The notes below the pieces were generated by a model. That model was not told where the DNA came from. It did no database searches and saw nothing but the letters and a program-made list of their open reading frames with translations. The position numbers were made by a program, and so were the translations under genes. This document shows positions 14,901 to 24,763 of a stretch of 48,363 nt of DNA, piece after piece. This DNA comes from an uncultured Prevotella sp. (GTDB lineage: Bacteria; Bacteroidota; Bacteroidia; Bacteroidales; Bacteroidaceae). How positions within the stretch are numbered: position 1 is the stretch's first letter; every line of letters starts with the position of its first letter. The DNA lies in NCBI GenBank assembly GCA_900322175.1, contig ONYZ01000032.1, positions 1-48,363 on the forward strand, written 5' to 3'.

Positions 14901-15946
14901 TTGACGAAATAAACGATTTCGAAGAACAGGAGCAAGAGCAGGAAGACTTGCTATACGAACACTTCCGTATGGAGGTGGACAAAGGACAGGTGCCTGTACG
15001 TATCGATAAGTACTTGGTCGAACATCAGCAGCATTCCAGTCGTAATCGTATACAGAAGGCTGCCGATGCTGGCTTTATCCATGTAAACGATAACCCCGTA
15101 AAAAGCAATTACAAGGTACGTCCGGGCGATGTGATAACACTGATGCTCGACCGTCCACATTACGAAACTTCGATTGAGGCAGAGGATATCCCGCTGAATG
15201 TGGTATATGAAGACGATGACCTGATGGTAATCAACAAGCCTGCTGGCATGGTGGTTCATCCTGGTTGCGGCAACTTCACTGGCACACTGGTCAATGCCAT
15301 TGCATGGCACCTTAAGGATCTGGCCAGCTACGACCCCAACGACCCTGAGGTGGGCTTGGTACATCGTATCGACAAGGATACTAGCGGACTGCTGGTAGTT
15401 GCTAAGACTCCAGATGCTAAGACCTCGCTGGGAAAACAGTTTTTCAATAAGACCACTCATCGTAGTTATAATGCACTGGTATGGGGAAACTTTGTTGAAG
15501 ACGAGGGTAGGATAGAGGGTAACATCGGTCGCGATCCTAAGGACCGCCTGCGTATGGAGGTGTTCCCGCCCGATTCAGAGATCGGTAAGCCCGCGGTAAC
15601 ACATTACAAGGTGATGGAGCGCTATGGCTACGTAACATTGGTGGAGTGTATACTCGAGACTGGTCGTACACATCAGATTCGTGCCCACATGAAACATATC
15701 GGCCATCCTCTGTTTGCCGATGAGCGCTATGGTGGCACCGAACTTCTGCGTGGCGAGCGCACAGCCAGCTACAAGGCTTTTATTCAGAACTGCTTCAAGC
15801 TATGTCCGCGTCAGGTGCTGCATGCCAAGACACTGGGATTTGTTCATCCCACCACTGGCAAACAGATGGACTTTGCATCTGAGTGGCCCGTGGATATGAC
15901 GGCACTGATAGACAAATGGAGAAGTTATATTAAATTTAAGAATTAA
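14897..15946 (+). CDS. rluD: RluA/RluD-family 23S rRNA pseudouridine synthase
   Basis: An S4 RNA-binding domain occupies about residues 32-90 (VRIDKYLVEHQQHSSRNRIQ). The RluA catalytic domain follows with LVHRIDKDTSGLLVVAK; Asp159 in HRID is the catalytic residue. The motif ETGRTHQIRAHMKHIGHPLF is also present. The family isomerises uridines in 23S rRNA helix 69 (RluD) or other sites, and the exact target cannot be read from sequence. The N-terminus is unusually acidic and Gln-rich (FEEQEQEQEDLLYEH). It is translationally coupled to the PASTA gene by an ATGA overlap. Confidence 0.92.
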   Translation: MIDEINDFEEQEQEQEDLLYEHFRMEVDKGQVPVRIDKYLVEHQQHSSRNRIQKAADAGFIHVNDNPVKSNYKVRPGDVITLMLDRPHYETSIEAEDIPLNVVYEDDDLMVINKPAGMVVHPGCGNFTGTLVNAIAWHLKDLASYDPNDPEVGLVHRIDKDTSGLLVVAKTPDAKTSLGKQFFNKTTHRSYNALVWGNFVEDEGRIEGNIGRDPKDRLRMEVFPPDSEIGKPAVTHYKVMERYGYVTLVECILETGRTHQIRAHMKHIGHPLFADERYGGTELLRGERTASYKAFIQNCFKLCPRQVLHAKTLGFVHPTTGKQMDFASEWPVDMTALIDKWRSYIKFKN

Positions 15947-15968
15947 GATTTAAGAATTAAGAGATAAA
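15943..15968. repeat. TTAAGAATTAAGA filler repeat before ddl
   Basis: The 25-nt spacer between the pseudouridine synthase gene and ddl is built from AAGAATTAAGATTTAAGAAT. The same unit precedes ackA (7476-7499). Confidence 0.5.
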
Positions 15969-15971
15969 ATA

Positions 15972-16964
15972 ATGAAAAATTTGAAGAGAACGATTGCCAT
16001 CGTATGTGGTGGCGACTCGTCAGAACACGACGTTTCTATGCGATCTGCACAGGGACTTTACTCCTTCTTCGATAAGGAGCGCTACAATGTTTATATTGTT
16101 GACATCAAGGGTCAGGATTGGCACGTAGAGTTGACAGATGGCACTACTGCTAAGATTGACCGCAACGATTTCTCGTTTATGGAAAACGGCGAGGCCAAGG
16201 TTTTCGATTACGCATATATCACTATTCATGGCACTCCGGGCGAGAACGGTCTTCTGCAGGGCTACTTCGACCTGATTGGTCTGCCTTATAGTACCAGTGG
16301 CGTACTGGTCGAGGCTATGACGTTCGATAAGTTTGTACTCAATCAGTATCTGCGTGGCTACGGTGTAAAGGTGGCCGACTCGCTGCTTATCCGTAAAGGC
16401 TACGAAGAGTTGGTTAGCGACGATGAGATCGAAGAGCGTATCGGCATGCCTTGCTTCGTAAAACCTGCTGCCGATGGCTCGTCATTCGGCGTATCAAAGG
16501 TAAAGAACAAGGATATGCTTGCTCCTGCTATCCGTAAGGCCATGTTAGAGAGTCCTGAGATTATGGTTGAGAGTTTCCTTGAAGGAACTGAGATTTCTAT
16601 TGGTGTTTACAAGACCAAGGAGAAGACAGTGGTTCTTCCTGCAACCGAGGTTGTTACCTCTAACGAGTTCTTCGACTATGATGCCAAGTACAATGGTCAG
16701 GTTCAGGAGATTACTCCAGCCCGTCTGTCCGAGGATGTAACGGAGCGTGTCCGTCAGATTACATCACACATCTACGACATCCTGCACTGCAATGGTATCA
16801 TCCGCATCGATTATATCATCTCTAAGGAGGGTAATATCTCTATGCTCGAGGTCAACACTACTCCGGGAATGACGGTTACCAGTTTCATTCCTCAGCAGGT
16901 GCGTGCAGCCGGTCTGTCGATGACAGATGTGCTTACAGATATTGTTGAGAATCAGTTTGATTAA
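15972..16964 (+). CDS. ddl: D-alanine--D-alanine ligase
   Basis: Ddl joins two D-Ala with ATP in the cytoplasm and feeds the MurF reaction. The ATP-grasp motifs are all present: IAIVCGGDSSEHDVSMRSA at the N-terminus, HGTPGENGLLQGYFD, FVKPAADGSSFGVSKV, and the C-terminal metal site IIRIDYIISKEGNISMLEVN followed by TTPGMTVTS. The 330-aa length is standard. It sits 25 nt after the pseudouridine synthase and 3 nt before the acyltransferase, so it is an internal operon gene. There is no van-type neighbour, and the sequence is that of a housekeeping ligase. Confidence 0.96.
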   Translation: MKNLKRTIAIVCGGDSSEHDVSMRSAQGLYSFFDKERYNVYIVDIKGQDWHVELTDGTTAKIDRNDFSFMENGEAKVFDYAYITIHGTPGENGLLQGYFDLIGLPYSTSGVLVEAMTFDKFVLNQYLRGYGVKVADSLLIRKGYEELVSDDEIEERIGMPCFVKPAADGSSFGVSKVKNKDMLAPAIRKAMLESPEIMVESFLEGTEISIGVYKTKEKTVVLPATEVVTSNEFFDYDAKYNGQVQEITPARLSEDVTERVRQITSHIYDILHCNGIIRIDYIISKEGNISMLEVNTTPGMTVTSFIPQQVRAAGLSMTDVLTDIVENQFD

Positions 16965-16967
16965 TAT

Positions 16968-18110
16968 ATGAGAGAAGAGTTCGACGAGATCCGACCGTAC
17001 GAGGCGGAAGAGATGAAACAGGCCTTCGATGACTTGCTCAACGACAGGCAGTTTAATATCGTGATGAAGGGCTTTGCCCCTTGGTTGCCAAAATCGGTGC
17101 GTAATGGTTTGTTGCGCTTGGCTTTCATGGGTATCAAGACCCCACTCGATTTCCAGAAGCGTTTCATGAAGCCGGTGGTAAAGTACATCATGCGTAAGCA
17201 TACCGACGGTTGCTCGTTTATGGATTCTTCGATTGCCTCTTACGATAAAAGTCAGCGATACACATTCGTATCGAATCATCGCGATATCGTGCTCGATTCG
17301 GCATTCCTCGATGTGTTGCTGATTGAAGCAGGTTATCCCACTACCGTAGAGATAGGTATTGGCAATAACCTGCTTATATATCCTTGGATTAAGCAGCTGG
17401 TCCGTATGAACAAGGCCTTTACTGTTCGCCGTGGTCTCTCGCTGCGCGAGACGTTGGCAGCATCTCAGCTTATGAGTCGCTATATCCACTATGCTGTTAC
17501 GCAGAAGAAAGAAAACATCTGGATAGCCCAGCGCGAGGGGCGTGCCAAGGATTCAAGCGACCATACCCAGGATGCCGTACTAAAGATGCTGGCTATGGGT
17601 GGCGACCTTAAGGAACTTAACATCGTTCCCCTCACCATCAGCTACGAGTACGACCCCTGCGATTATCTTAAAGCACAGGAGTTCCAGCAGAAACGTGACA
17701 ATCCTGCGTTTAAGAAGTCGCGTCAGGACGACCTCGACAATATGAAGACAGGCATCTTCGGCTATAAGGGTCGTGTGGTATATCGTCCTGCAGCACCTGT
17801 TAATACTTGGATTGACGAACTCTCCGACCTGCCCAAGACAGAGTGGTTCAAGGCTCTGGCCGAACGTATGGACCGTGAGATACATCGTGGTTATGAACTC
17901 TATCCCTGCAATTACATCGCACTCGACGAACTTAATGGCGATAACGCCAATACTTCTCATTATACTGATGTCGACAAGCAGCGCTTCGAGCAGTACCTTA
18001 CAGGTCAGATGGCTAAGATACAACTCCCAAATAAGGACGATGCTTTCCTTCGTGAGCGTATGTTAACGATGTATGCTAATCCCGTACGAAACCTAAAGTC
18101 CGCCCAATGA
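16968..18110 (+). CDS. Glycerolipid acyltransferase-like protein
   Basis: The 380-aa protein has the acyltransferase block: NHRDIVLDS at residues 103-111 (catalytic His104), followed by FTVRRG and the phosphate-binding-type motif WIAQREGRAKD, then NIVPLTISYEYDP. This fits a PlsC/GPAT-like enzyme acting on lysophosphatidate or a related acceptor at the inner membrane, although no clear transmembrane helix is seen. The motif here is His-x5-Asp rather than the usual His-x4-Asp if Asp110 is the partner. It starts 3 nt after ddl and overlaps the NigD-like gene by 4 nt. The acyl acceptor is unknown. Confidence 0.82.
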   Translation: MREEFDEIRPYEAEEMKQAFDDLLNDRQFNIVMKGFAPWLPKSVRNGLLRLAFMGIKTPLDFQKRFMKPVVKYIMRKHTDGCSFMDSSIASYDKSQRYTFVSNHRDIVLDSAFLDVLLIEAGYPTTVEIGIGNNLLIYPWIKQLVRMNKAFTVRRGLSLRETLAASQLMSRYIHYAVTQKKENIWIAQREGRAKDSSDHTQDAVLKMLAMGGDLKELNIVPLTISYEYDPCDYLKAQEFQQKRDNPAFKKSRQDDLDNMKTGIFGYKGRVVYRPAAPVNTWIDELSDLPKTEWFKALAERMDREIHRGYELYPCNYIALDELNGDNANTSHYTDVDKQRFEQYLTGQMAKIQLPNKDDAFLRERMLTMYANPVRNLKSAQ

Positions 18111-18784
18111 AAAAGTTTCTTTACGTAGTATCCTCTTTCCTCCTTCCTCTTTCCTCTTTCCTCTTTTTATCATGTACTCAGGATGCTTACGAGAAGGGCG
18201 AGGGTAGGTACTCCCTGATGCGTGGCGACTTTGCTGAGGCTGTAGTCAACAATGTCAGACAGGTAACTAAGATTGTAACCGATGATGGTGATGAGTTGGC
18301 TGTTACATCTCCTTATTCTGCCAAGTGGATTGCTAAGGCTGATACCACTTATCGTTGTATGCTATATTATAATAAGGTGGAAGGTAAGGCCGAGGTTGTC
18401 TCGATGGGACAGGTGCCTTGTCCGGTGATCACACCGCTTTCTGAATTCGAAAAGGAACTAAAGACAGATCCTGTTAAGTTCGAGAGTACCTGGATGAGCA
18501 AGACTGGTCGCTATCTTAATCTTAGCATCCTGGTCAAGACCGGCGTTACCGATGATTCTACGGCTGTTCAAAGTCTGGCTATTGTTAGCGACACTCTAAT
18601 TACTCATACTGATGGCAAGCAGATACGTAACCTCATCTTGTATCACGACCAAGGCAACGTGCCTCAGTATTATTCTACTCAGGTCTACATCAGTATTCCT
18701 ACAAACAGAATTGATGCCGATTCGGTTAGAATCAGCATCAACTCATACGACGGCGAAGTGGTGGCTAAGCACCACTGTCGTTAA
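18107..18784 (+). CDS. NigD-like lipoprotein
   Basis: The signal peptide MKKFLYVVSSFLLPLSSFLF and lipobox FLSC mark a lipoprotein. The mature part has the layout of Bacteroidota NigD-like proteins, with an N-terminal small beta domain (DGDELAVTSPYSAKW) and a C-terminal beta sandwich (YSTQVYISIPTNRI). The function of NigD-like proteins is unknown; the name comes from a bacteriocin-linked operon. Most of the signal peptide is encoded by CCTCTTTCCTC-type tandem repeats (18131-18166), which could change its length by slippage. It overlaps the acyltransferase gene by 4 nt and converges with the GH31 gene, sharing 4 nt of stop-codon region. Confidence 0.8.
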   Translation: MKKFLYVVSSFLLPLSSFLFLSCTQDAYEKGEGRYSLMRGDFAEAVVNNVRQVTKIVTDDGDELAVTSPYSAKWIAKADTTYRCMLYYNKVEGKAEVVSMGQVPCPVITPLSEFEKELKTDPVKFESTWMSKTGRYLNLSILVKTGVTDDSTAVQSLAIVSDTLITHTDGKQIRNLILYHDQGNVPQYYSTQVYISIPTNRIDADSVRISINSYDGEVVAKHHCR

Positions 18785-21039
18785 TTCGCCTTATATTCCT
18801 TGTTCTCTACAGCGTTCCAGTCTATCTGGTCGGTGCGCTGTGCTAGTGGTGCGTGTGGTATCACGCTTCCATCCTTAACCAGTATTATGCAAGGTATCTT
18901 GCCAGCTTCGATGGTCTGATATCCACCCTCGTACACCTTACCTGTCTGATAGTCTATCCATTTACCCTTTGGCAGATATACGTTTCGGCTGTTGCCGCTC
19001 TCAAGCAGAGGTGCAACCAGCATCTTCGAACCGAACATATATTCGTCCTCTACATACCATGCACCCTGGTCGTGTGGGAACTCTACCAGCAGTGCACGTA
19101 CCATAGGCAGTCCTAGTTTTGAGCACTCTTTGGCCTGCTCCCATACGTATGGCATCAGCTTGTATTTCATCTCAGCGCACTCGCGGAATGCGTCGGTAAA
19201 CGATTCGGAGATGAGCCATGGCTCTGTTGGTGGAGCGCCGTGGGCACGGGTGTGACTGCTCAGGAATCCGAATGGTAGCCAGCGGCGGTAGATATCCTCT
19301 GGCGATGCGGTAACAAATCCGCCCATGTCATGACTCCAGAATGAGAATCCGCTCAGACCGAAACTCAGTCCGCCTCTCAAGTCACCTAGCATACCTGTGT
19401 TGGTTGTAGCAGCGTCGCCACCCCAATGCAATGCGTAGCGCTGACTGCCAGCCCATGCGCTGCGGGCCCAGATGATACCTTCGCCAGGGTGATTGCGCTC
19501 TACAACCTCCCAAAGTGCTTTGTTATACCGTAGCGGATATAGGTTGTGTTCGTACAGTCCACCCTTGCCACTATGATAGAATCCGTTATAGGGTGCTGCC
19601 TCGCCAAAGTCGCACTTTATAGTCGATACGCCTTGCTTCATCAGACCTTCTATCTTTTGCTGATACCAGACTACGGTTTCAGGGTTAGAGAAGTCAAGTA
19701 TGGCGTCCTCTACAGGCATGCCACCGGTAGCATTCTTTACATGCATACCTTTCTCAATAATCTCGCTGAAGAAACGGTTCTTCGGTGTGAAGTAAGGTAA
19801 CTGCCACAGACAGGTGTGGAAACCGTCCTTGGCCAGCTGCTTCAGCATCTTTACTGGATTCTCAAAGCGGTCCTTGGCAAACTGGTAGTCGCATTGCCAG
19901 TCGGTGCCAAACCATCCTGTGTCAAAGTGGATGACATCTGCGGGTATGCGGTGCTCTCTCAGTTGGCGGGCTATCTCCAGACCCTCCTTTTGCGAGAAGT
20001 AGGTTATGCGACTCATCCAAGTGCCAAAGCTCCATAGTGGGGGTAGTGGCGACTTACCTGTTATTTCGGTGTATTCATTTAGAATATCCTTAGGCTCTCC
20101 GAAGAATACGAAGAAGTCCATCTGTTCGTCGGCCATAAACAGTCGGTCTGCACCTATATACGATGCGCCGAAGTCGCATGTAACAGGGGCCGAAGTGTGC
20201 ATAAAGATACCGTAGCCACGGTTTGAAAAGAAGAATGGCACTGGCTTATACTGTCCGTCGGTCTCAGGTCCCTGTGGGTCGGTAACACTCAGATGTACCT
20301 TCTGTCCTACTTTATTAAGAGAGGTGAAGGATTCTCCGCAACCATATATGCGCTCGCCTGGTGCCAGTGTCAGCACTGGGTTGATGCTACGCGAGTTGTC
20401 GCTGCCTCGCTTGATAAACGAGAATGGCTGAAGCTTAACCTGCGATGAGTCGTTGTCGATGATGTGTCGTGTCTGTGTCAGCACCTTGCCGTTGGCATCC
20501 TTAATCACCAGTCGCCATGGATACTTCTTTATTTCGATGGTGCCGTATGCAGAACTATATGTTATGGCATCTGCTGACTGATAAGTCTTCCATACCTCTC
20601 CTTTACCCTTAGCCTTAAATCCGTCACAAAACATCACATCTTCCTGATCATTGTTCTTTGGCTCCACCGGAGTTGTCAGCATGCGTATGCGTGCCGTTCT
20701 TGGTGTGATAAACTCTATCTTTATTTTCAGATTCGGGTCATTGTCGTATGCTGCATCAGGAAAGTCCAACTGTTGCAAACGTACAGGCCAGTATCCGTTC
20801 AGGTTGAATGCCTGTCGTGGACTCATCCTGTATCGCTTCCATTGTACCAGTCCCTCGCCCTTGGCTGTGTCAAAACATACTAGTGAGTCGGCAAAGAAGT
20901 AGGTATTCGACAGATCGTAGAAGTCTGTCGACATGTCTTTTTGCATACACTGCAGATATTGTACACCTGCGTTAGTCTGAATCTGCGCTGAGGCCTGCAT
21001 CCCCCAAACCGCACAGAAGATTAGTAATAATCGCTTCAT
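18781..21039 (-). CDS. GH31 alpha-xylosidase-like glycoside hydrolase
   Basis: A signal peptide ending MQASAQ precedes the GH31 N-terminal beta domain and the catalytic barrel. The nucleophile motif IKCDFGEAAP gives Asp477 and the acid/base motif HWGGDAATT gives Asp542. Both resemble the YicI-type alpha-xylosidase branch rather than alpha-glucosidases. PLWSFGTWMSRITYFSQKE and FWSHDMGG are further family blocks. It probably removes alpha-linked xylose (or glucose) from oligosaccharides in the periplasm. It is divergent from susC across a 424-bp region with its own -7 box (21064-21071). GH31 next to GH5 and GH9 is typical of xyloglucan loci, but substrate is not proven. Confidence 0.88.
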   Translation of the reverse strand: MKRLLLIFCAVWGMQASAQIQTNAGVQYLQCMQKDMSTDFYDLSNTYFFADSLVCFDTAKGEGLVQWKRYRMSPRQAFNLNGYWPVRLQQLDFPDAAYDNDPNLKIKIEFITPRTARIRMLTTPVEPKNNDQEDVMFCDGFKAKGKGEVWKTYQSADAITYSSAYGTIEIKKYPWRLVIKDANGKVLTQTRHIIDNDSSQVKLQPFSFIKRGSDNSRSINPVLTLAPGERIYGCGESFTSLNKVGQKVHLSVTDPQGPETDGQYKPVPFFFSNRGYGIFMHTSAPVTCDFGASYIGADRLFMADEQMDFFVFFGEPKDILNEYTEITGKSPLPPLWSFGTWMSRITYFSQKEGLEIARQLREHRIPADVIHFDTGWFGTDWQCDYQFAKDRFENPVKMLKQLAKDGFHTCLWQLPYFTPKNRFFSEIIEKGMHVKNATGGMPVEDAILDFSNPETVVWYQQKIEGLMKQGVSTIKCDFGEAAPYNGFYHSGKGGLYEHNLYPLRYNKALWEVVERNHPGEGIIWARSAWAGSQRYALHWGGDAATTNTGMLGDLRGGLSFGLSGFSFWSHDMGGFVTASPEDIYRRWLPFGFLSSHTRAHGAPPTEPWLISESFTDAFRECAEMKYKLMPYVWEQAKECSKLGLPMVRALLVEFPHDQGAWYVEDEYMFGSKMLVAPLLESGNSRNVYLPKGKWIDYQTGKVYEGGYQTIEAGKIPCIILVKDGSVIPHAPLAQRTDQIDWNAVENKEYKAN

Positions 21040-21463
21040 AGTTCATCAGTTGATTTTATGCTGCAAATTTACAAAAGGTTTTATTAATTGTGTGTTTTGT
21101 TTACATTAATTAGCAAATAAGGGACTTTTCTAGGTGTTTTAGCTACACTTTTGCTCTATTTTTGGCATTTTTTACGTATTTTAAATGTTAAAAATGCGAG
21201 CATAGCAAAAAAGTATCAGCATTTATCAAACAAAAGTATTTTATTTAATTAAGAAATGATTATCTTTGCAGCGGATTCAGTTGTTCTGGATTTTCTACTG
21301 TAACTAAATGTAAAACTGAAATATATGATAAATGACCCAAAACGTTTCAACTTAACAATGTTTCTCGCGCGTACCTTTTTATATAAGGAACGTGATTATG
21401 GTGTTGTACTCTCATAACATAACTAGCAATCTTATAAACCAATTAACAATATTAACACTAAGT
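21040..21463. promoter_or_regulatory. Divergent regulatory region between GH31 and susC
   Basis: The 424-bp gap has two -7 boxes: TAAATTTG on the minus strand (21064-21071) for GH31 and TATCTTTG on the plus strand (21261-21268) for susC. The latter predicts a susC leader of about 190 nt, long enough to hold post-transcriptional control. No coding frame was recognised. I see no clear -33 elements, so an activator may be needed. Confidence 0.55.
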
Positions 21464-24400
21464 ATGAATCGAAATTTTAGAAAGACAGCGCTTCTGGTGA
21501 GTGCCATGGCTCTTATGGGACTTGGATACTCCACGAACGCCAATGCCGCTGAAGCTCCGCAGGAGGTTCAGCAGGCTGCTAAGAAGATTACAGGTACTGT
21601 AGTCGACGCTTCAGGCCCCGTCATCGGAGCCAGTGTAGTGGTGAAGGGCACGTCAAACGGTGTGGCCACCGATTTCGACGGAAACTTTACTCTGAACGCT
21701 AACCCAGGTCAGACCCTGGTGATTTCTTACATCGGTTACCTTAACAAGGAGGTAAAGATTACTGCTAACCAGTCTAACTACAAGATTACTCTCGAAGAAG
21801 ACAAACAGCTGCTCGACGAAGTAGTTGTAGTTGGTTATGGTACAATGAAGAAGAGCGACCTGTCAGGTGCTTCGGCTACACTGGGCGAAGAACAGCTGAA
21901 GGATGCACATATTACAAACCTTGACCAGGCATTCCAAGGCCGTGTAACCGGTGTCTCGGCCGTACAGACCTCAGGAGCCCCTGGTTCAAGTTCATCTATC
22001 CGCGTGCGTGGTCAGGCCACCATCAATGCAGGCGCTGAGCCGCTGTATGTCATCGATGGTGTGATTGTGCAGGCAACAGGACAGTCGGGTGCCGACTTCG
22101 GTCTGGGCGACAAACTTGGAAATGGTCAGGTTTCTACAATTTCTCCTATCGCAACTATCAACCCTGCCGATATCGTATCAATGGAAATCCTTAAGGATGC
22201 CTCTGCTACGGCTATCTATGGTGCCCAGGGTGCTAATGGTGTAGTACTTATTACTACTAAGCGTGGTAAGGCAGGCGAGGCAAAGTTTACCTATGATGGT
22301 ATGGTTAACTGGTCGCGCCAGAGCAAGCGTATCGACATGCTTAACCTGCGCCAGTTTGCTGAGTACTACAACGACCTTGTAAATCAGGGCGAGCTGTCTA
22401 ATCCTGATCCAGCATATTCTGACCCCAGCGTTTTGGGTAAAGGTACTAACTGGCAGGATGCCGTTTTCCGCACAGCTTTCCAGCATCAGCACCAGATCGG
22501 TATGCAGGGCGGTAGCGATAAGGTTAGATACTACGTCAGTGGCGGTCTTATGAATCAGGAAGGTACGCTTATCGGTAGTGACTTCAAGCGCTATTCTATG
22601 CGTGCTAACCTCGATGCAGATCTTAAGTCTTGGTTGAAGATGGGTGTCAATGTTTCTTTCAGCGAAACGAAAGAAGATTTGTTGAAGGCCGACCAGGATG
22701 AGGGTATCATCAACTATTCATTGACCACACCTCCCGACATCCAGATTTATAATATCGATGGCGGCTATTCTTCTGTAAGCAAGGAAGGATTTACAAATCC
22801 TAACCCTATTGCTATGGCTCTGATGAACGACATCAACCTGAGACGTCAGAAGCTCAATGGTAACCTGTTCTTCGATATTACGCCAATTAAGAATCTTACC
22901 TGGCACACAGAATTGGGTTGGGACCTCGGATGGAACCATGCTGAGACCTTTAATCCAACTGTTGACCTCGGAACCTATCATCTTAGCAAGAATGAAGGTC
23001 GTGAGCAGAAGAACGAAAACAAATACTGGACATTCAAGAACTATGTGACCTATAATGGAAATATCGGCAAGCATAGCTTCACAGCCATGGTTGGACAGGA
23101 GGCTTGGGAGTCAAGCTGGAATTATATTTCTATCTTCAATACAGGTATGCCTCTTGACATTGTGAAGAACCCTGCTCTTGGTACTGGCGAACCTACCATA
23201 GGTTATGGTTTCGGAAGTGCTGCAATGGCATCATTCTTCACTCGTGAGACATATAATTACGACAACCGTTATATGTTCACCTATACCTATCGTTATGATG
23301 GTAGCTCTAACTTCGGTCCAAACAAGCGTTGGGCTGGTTTCCACTCTCTGGCTGCATCATGGCGATTCACTGAGGAGAAGTTCTTTGAGAATATCAAGAA
23401 CAATGGTATCCTTACCAATGGTAAACTTCGTATCGGTTGGGGTCAGACTGGTAACTCTAACATCGGTGGTTATAAGTGGGGTTCTGCAATGAGTGTTATG
23501 GAGTCGGCTCTTGGTGTGAGCTATCGTCCTGCCAATATTAAGAACCTTGATGTTAAGTGGGAGACACAGGAGCAGATTAATATCGGTCTTGACCTGAATT
23601 TCTTCCATGATCGTGTTAACCTTGTTTTCGACTGGTATAAGAAGACTTCTAAGGATATGCTTATGCAGCTCATCCTGCCTTCGTATATGGGAACAAGCGG
23701 CAACGGCTCTTCTGCCCTCGCAGCTCCATACGGAAACTATGGTGATATCGAGAATACAGGTTTCGAAATTGCATTGAATACCAGACCTATTGAAACCAAA
23801 AACTTCTCTTGGAGTTCCGACGTTCAGTTCTCTATCAACCGCAACAAGTTGAACAGCCTGTCTAACTCTACAGCTCTGCTGGGTGTAGGTCAGTGGACCG
23901 ACGTGGTGTCTCGTTCAGTAGTAGGTGAGTCACTCTATAATTTCTATGGTTATGAGGTAGAGGGTATCTATCAGAATTTCGAGGATATCATCAATTCTCC
24001 AGTAAACACTCTTCAGCAGAACAACCCGATTGTTACCAATGCCGACGGTAGTCTGAGCTGGAGTACAGACCCCACTCGCTACAGTCGCTCAAATACCACA
24101 TTCGTGGGTGATATCAAATACAAGGATGTAAATGGTGATGGTAAGATTGATGAGAACGATAAGACCAACATTGGCTCTCCACTGCCAAAGTTCACCTTCG
24201 GTTGGAACAACACCTTCCGTTACAAGAACTTTGATCTGAACATCTTCATTAATGGTTCTGTAGGAAACAAAGTTGGTAACTACATGAAGATGAAGCTTAC
24301 CCACATGAATTCGGCTTGGGCAAACCAGACCACTGATGTTCTGAACCGTACTAAGCTTATGGCCATTGATGCTACCGACGAGAGATGGTATGATAACATC

Positions 24401-24745
24401 GCTAATGTTGTTGTTGCTAATCCTGGTGCTTCAATTCCACGTGCTTCAATCAATGATCCTAATGATAACGATGCATGGAGCAGCCGTTATATCGAAGATG
24501 GCAGCTATGTACGTCTTAAGAACGTTACTTTAGGATACACTTTCGATACCAAACTTATACGAAAGATTGGACTGACTAACCTACGTCTCTCTGTTAGCGC
24601 CGCCAACCTATTTACTATCACAGGTTATGATGGCTACGATCCTGAAATCGGTGCTTCGACAGCAAGTGCTAACGTGTTCGGTCTTGACAACGGACGTTAT
24701 CCTTCGCCAACAAGTGTTTCATGTGCAGTGAGTGTGTCATTCTAA
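21464..24745 (+). CDS. susC: SusC/RagA-type TonB-dependent outer-membrane transporter
   Basis: It imports oligosaccharides through the outer membrane with the SusD-like lid encoded next. The start at 21464 gives a signal peptide (RNFRKTALLVSAMALMGLGY); upstream in-frame ATGs would add an implausible leader. Domains in order: CarboxypepD-regulatory-like repeat (ITGTVVDASGPVIGASVVVK), the TonB-box region DEVVVVGYGTMKKSDLSGA, the plug (IRVRGQATINAGAEPLYVID, then EILKDASATAIYGAQGANGV), and the 22-strand barrel ending in a phenylalanine (VSVSF). The length is about 1093 aa, normal for the family. It begins the PUL operon susC-susD-two binding proteins. Confidence 0.95.
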   Translation: MNRNFRKTALLVSAMALMGLGYSTNANAAEAPQEVQQAAKKITGTVVDASGPVIGASVVVKGTSNGVATDFDGNFTLNANPGQTLVISYIGYLNKEVKITANQSNYKITLEEDKQLLDEVVVVGYGTMKKSDLSGASATLGEEQLKDAHITNLDQAFQGRVTGVSAVQTSGAPGSSSSIRVRGQATINAGAEPLYVIDGVIVQATGQSGADFGLGDKLGNGQVSTISPIATINPADIVSMEILKDASATAIYGAQGANGVVLITTKRGKAGEAKFTYDGMVNWSRQSKRIDMLNLRQFAEYYNDLVNQGELSNPDPAYSDPSVLGKGTNWQDAVFRTAFQHQHQIGMQGGSDKVRYYVSGGLMNQEGTLIGSDFKRYSMRANLDADLKSWLKMGVNVSFSETKEDLLKADQDEGIINYSLTTPPDIQIYNIDGGYSSVSKEGFTNPNPIAMALMNDINLRRQKLNGNLFFDITPIKNLTWHTELGWDLGWNHAETFNPTVDLGTYHLSKNEGREQKNENKYWTFKNYVTYNGNIGKHSFTAMVGQEAWESSWNYISIFNTGMPLDIVKNPALGTGEPTIGYGFGSAAMASFFTRETYNYDNRYMFTYTYRYDGSSNFGPNKRWAGFHSLAASWRFTEEKFFENIKNNGILTNGKLRIGWGQTGNSNIGGYKWGSAMSVMESALGVSYRPANIKNLDVKWETQEQINIGLDLNFFHDRVNLVFDWYKKTSKDMLMQLILPSYMGTSGNGSSALAAPYGNYGDIENTGFEIALNTRPIETKNFSWSSDVQFSINRNKLNSLSNSTALLGVGQWTDVVSRSVVGESLYNFYGYEVEGIYQNFEDIINSPVNTLQQNNPIVTNADGSLSWSTDPTRYSRSNTTFVGDIKYKDVNGDGKIDENDKTNIGSPLPKFTFGWNNTFRYKNFDLNIFINGSVGNKVGNYMKMKLTHMNSAWANQTTDVLNRTKLMAIDATDERWYDNIANVVVANPGASIPRASINDPNDNDAWSSRYIEDGSYVRLKNVTLGYTFDTKLIRKIGLTNLRLSVSAANLFTITGYDGYDPEIGASTASANVFGLDNGRYPSPTSVSCAVSVSF

Positions 24746-24763
24746 TTATTTATTACTACAATT

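Noticed and set aside
21040-21463. Riboswitch in the long susC leader
   Set aside because: The leader is long enough, but I see no conserved aptamer motif; control by an activator is more likely.
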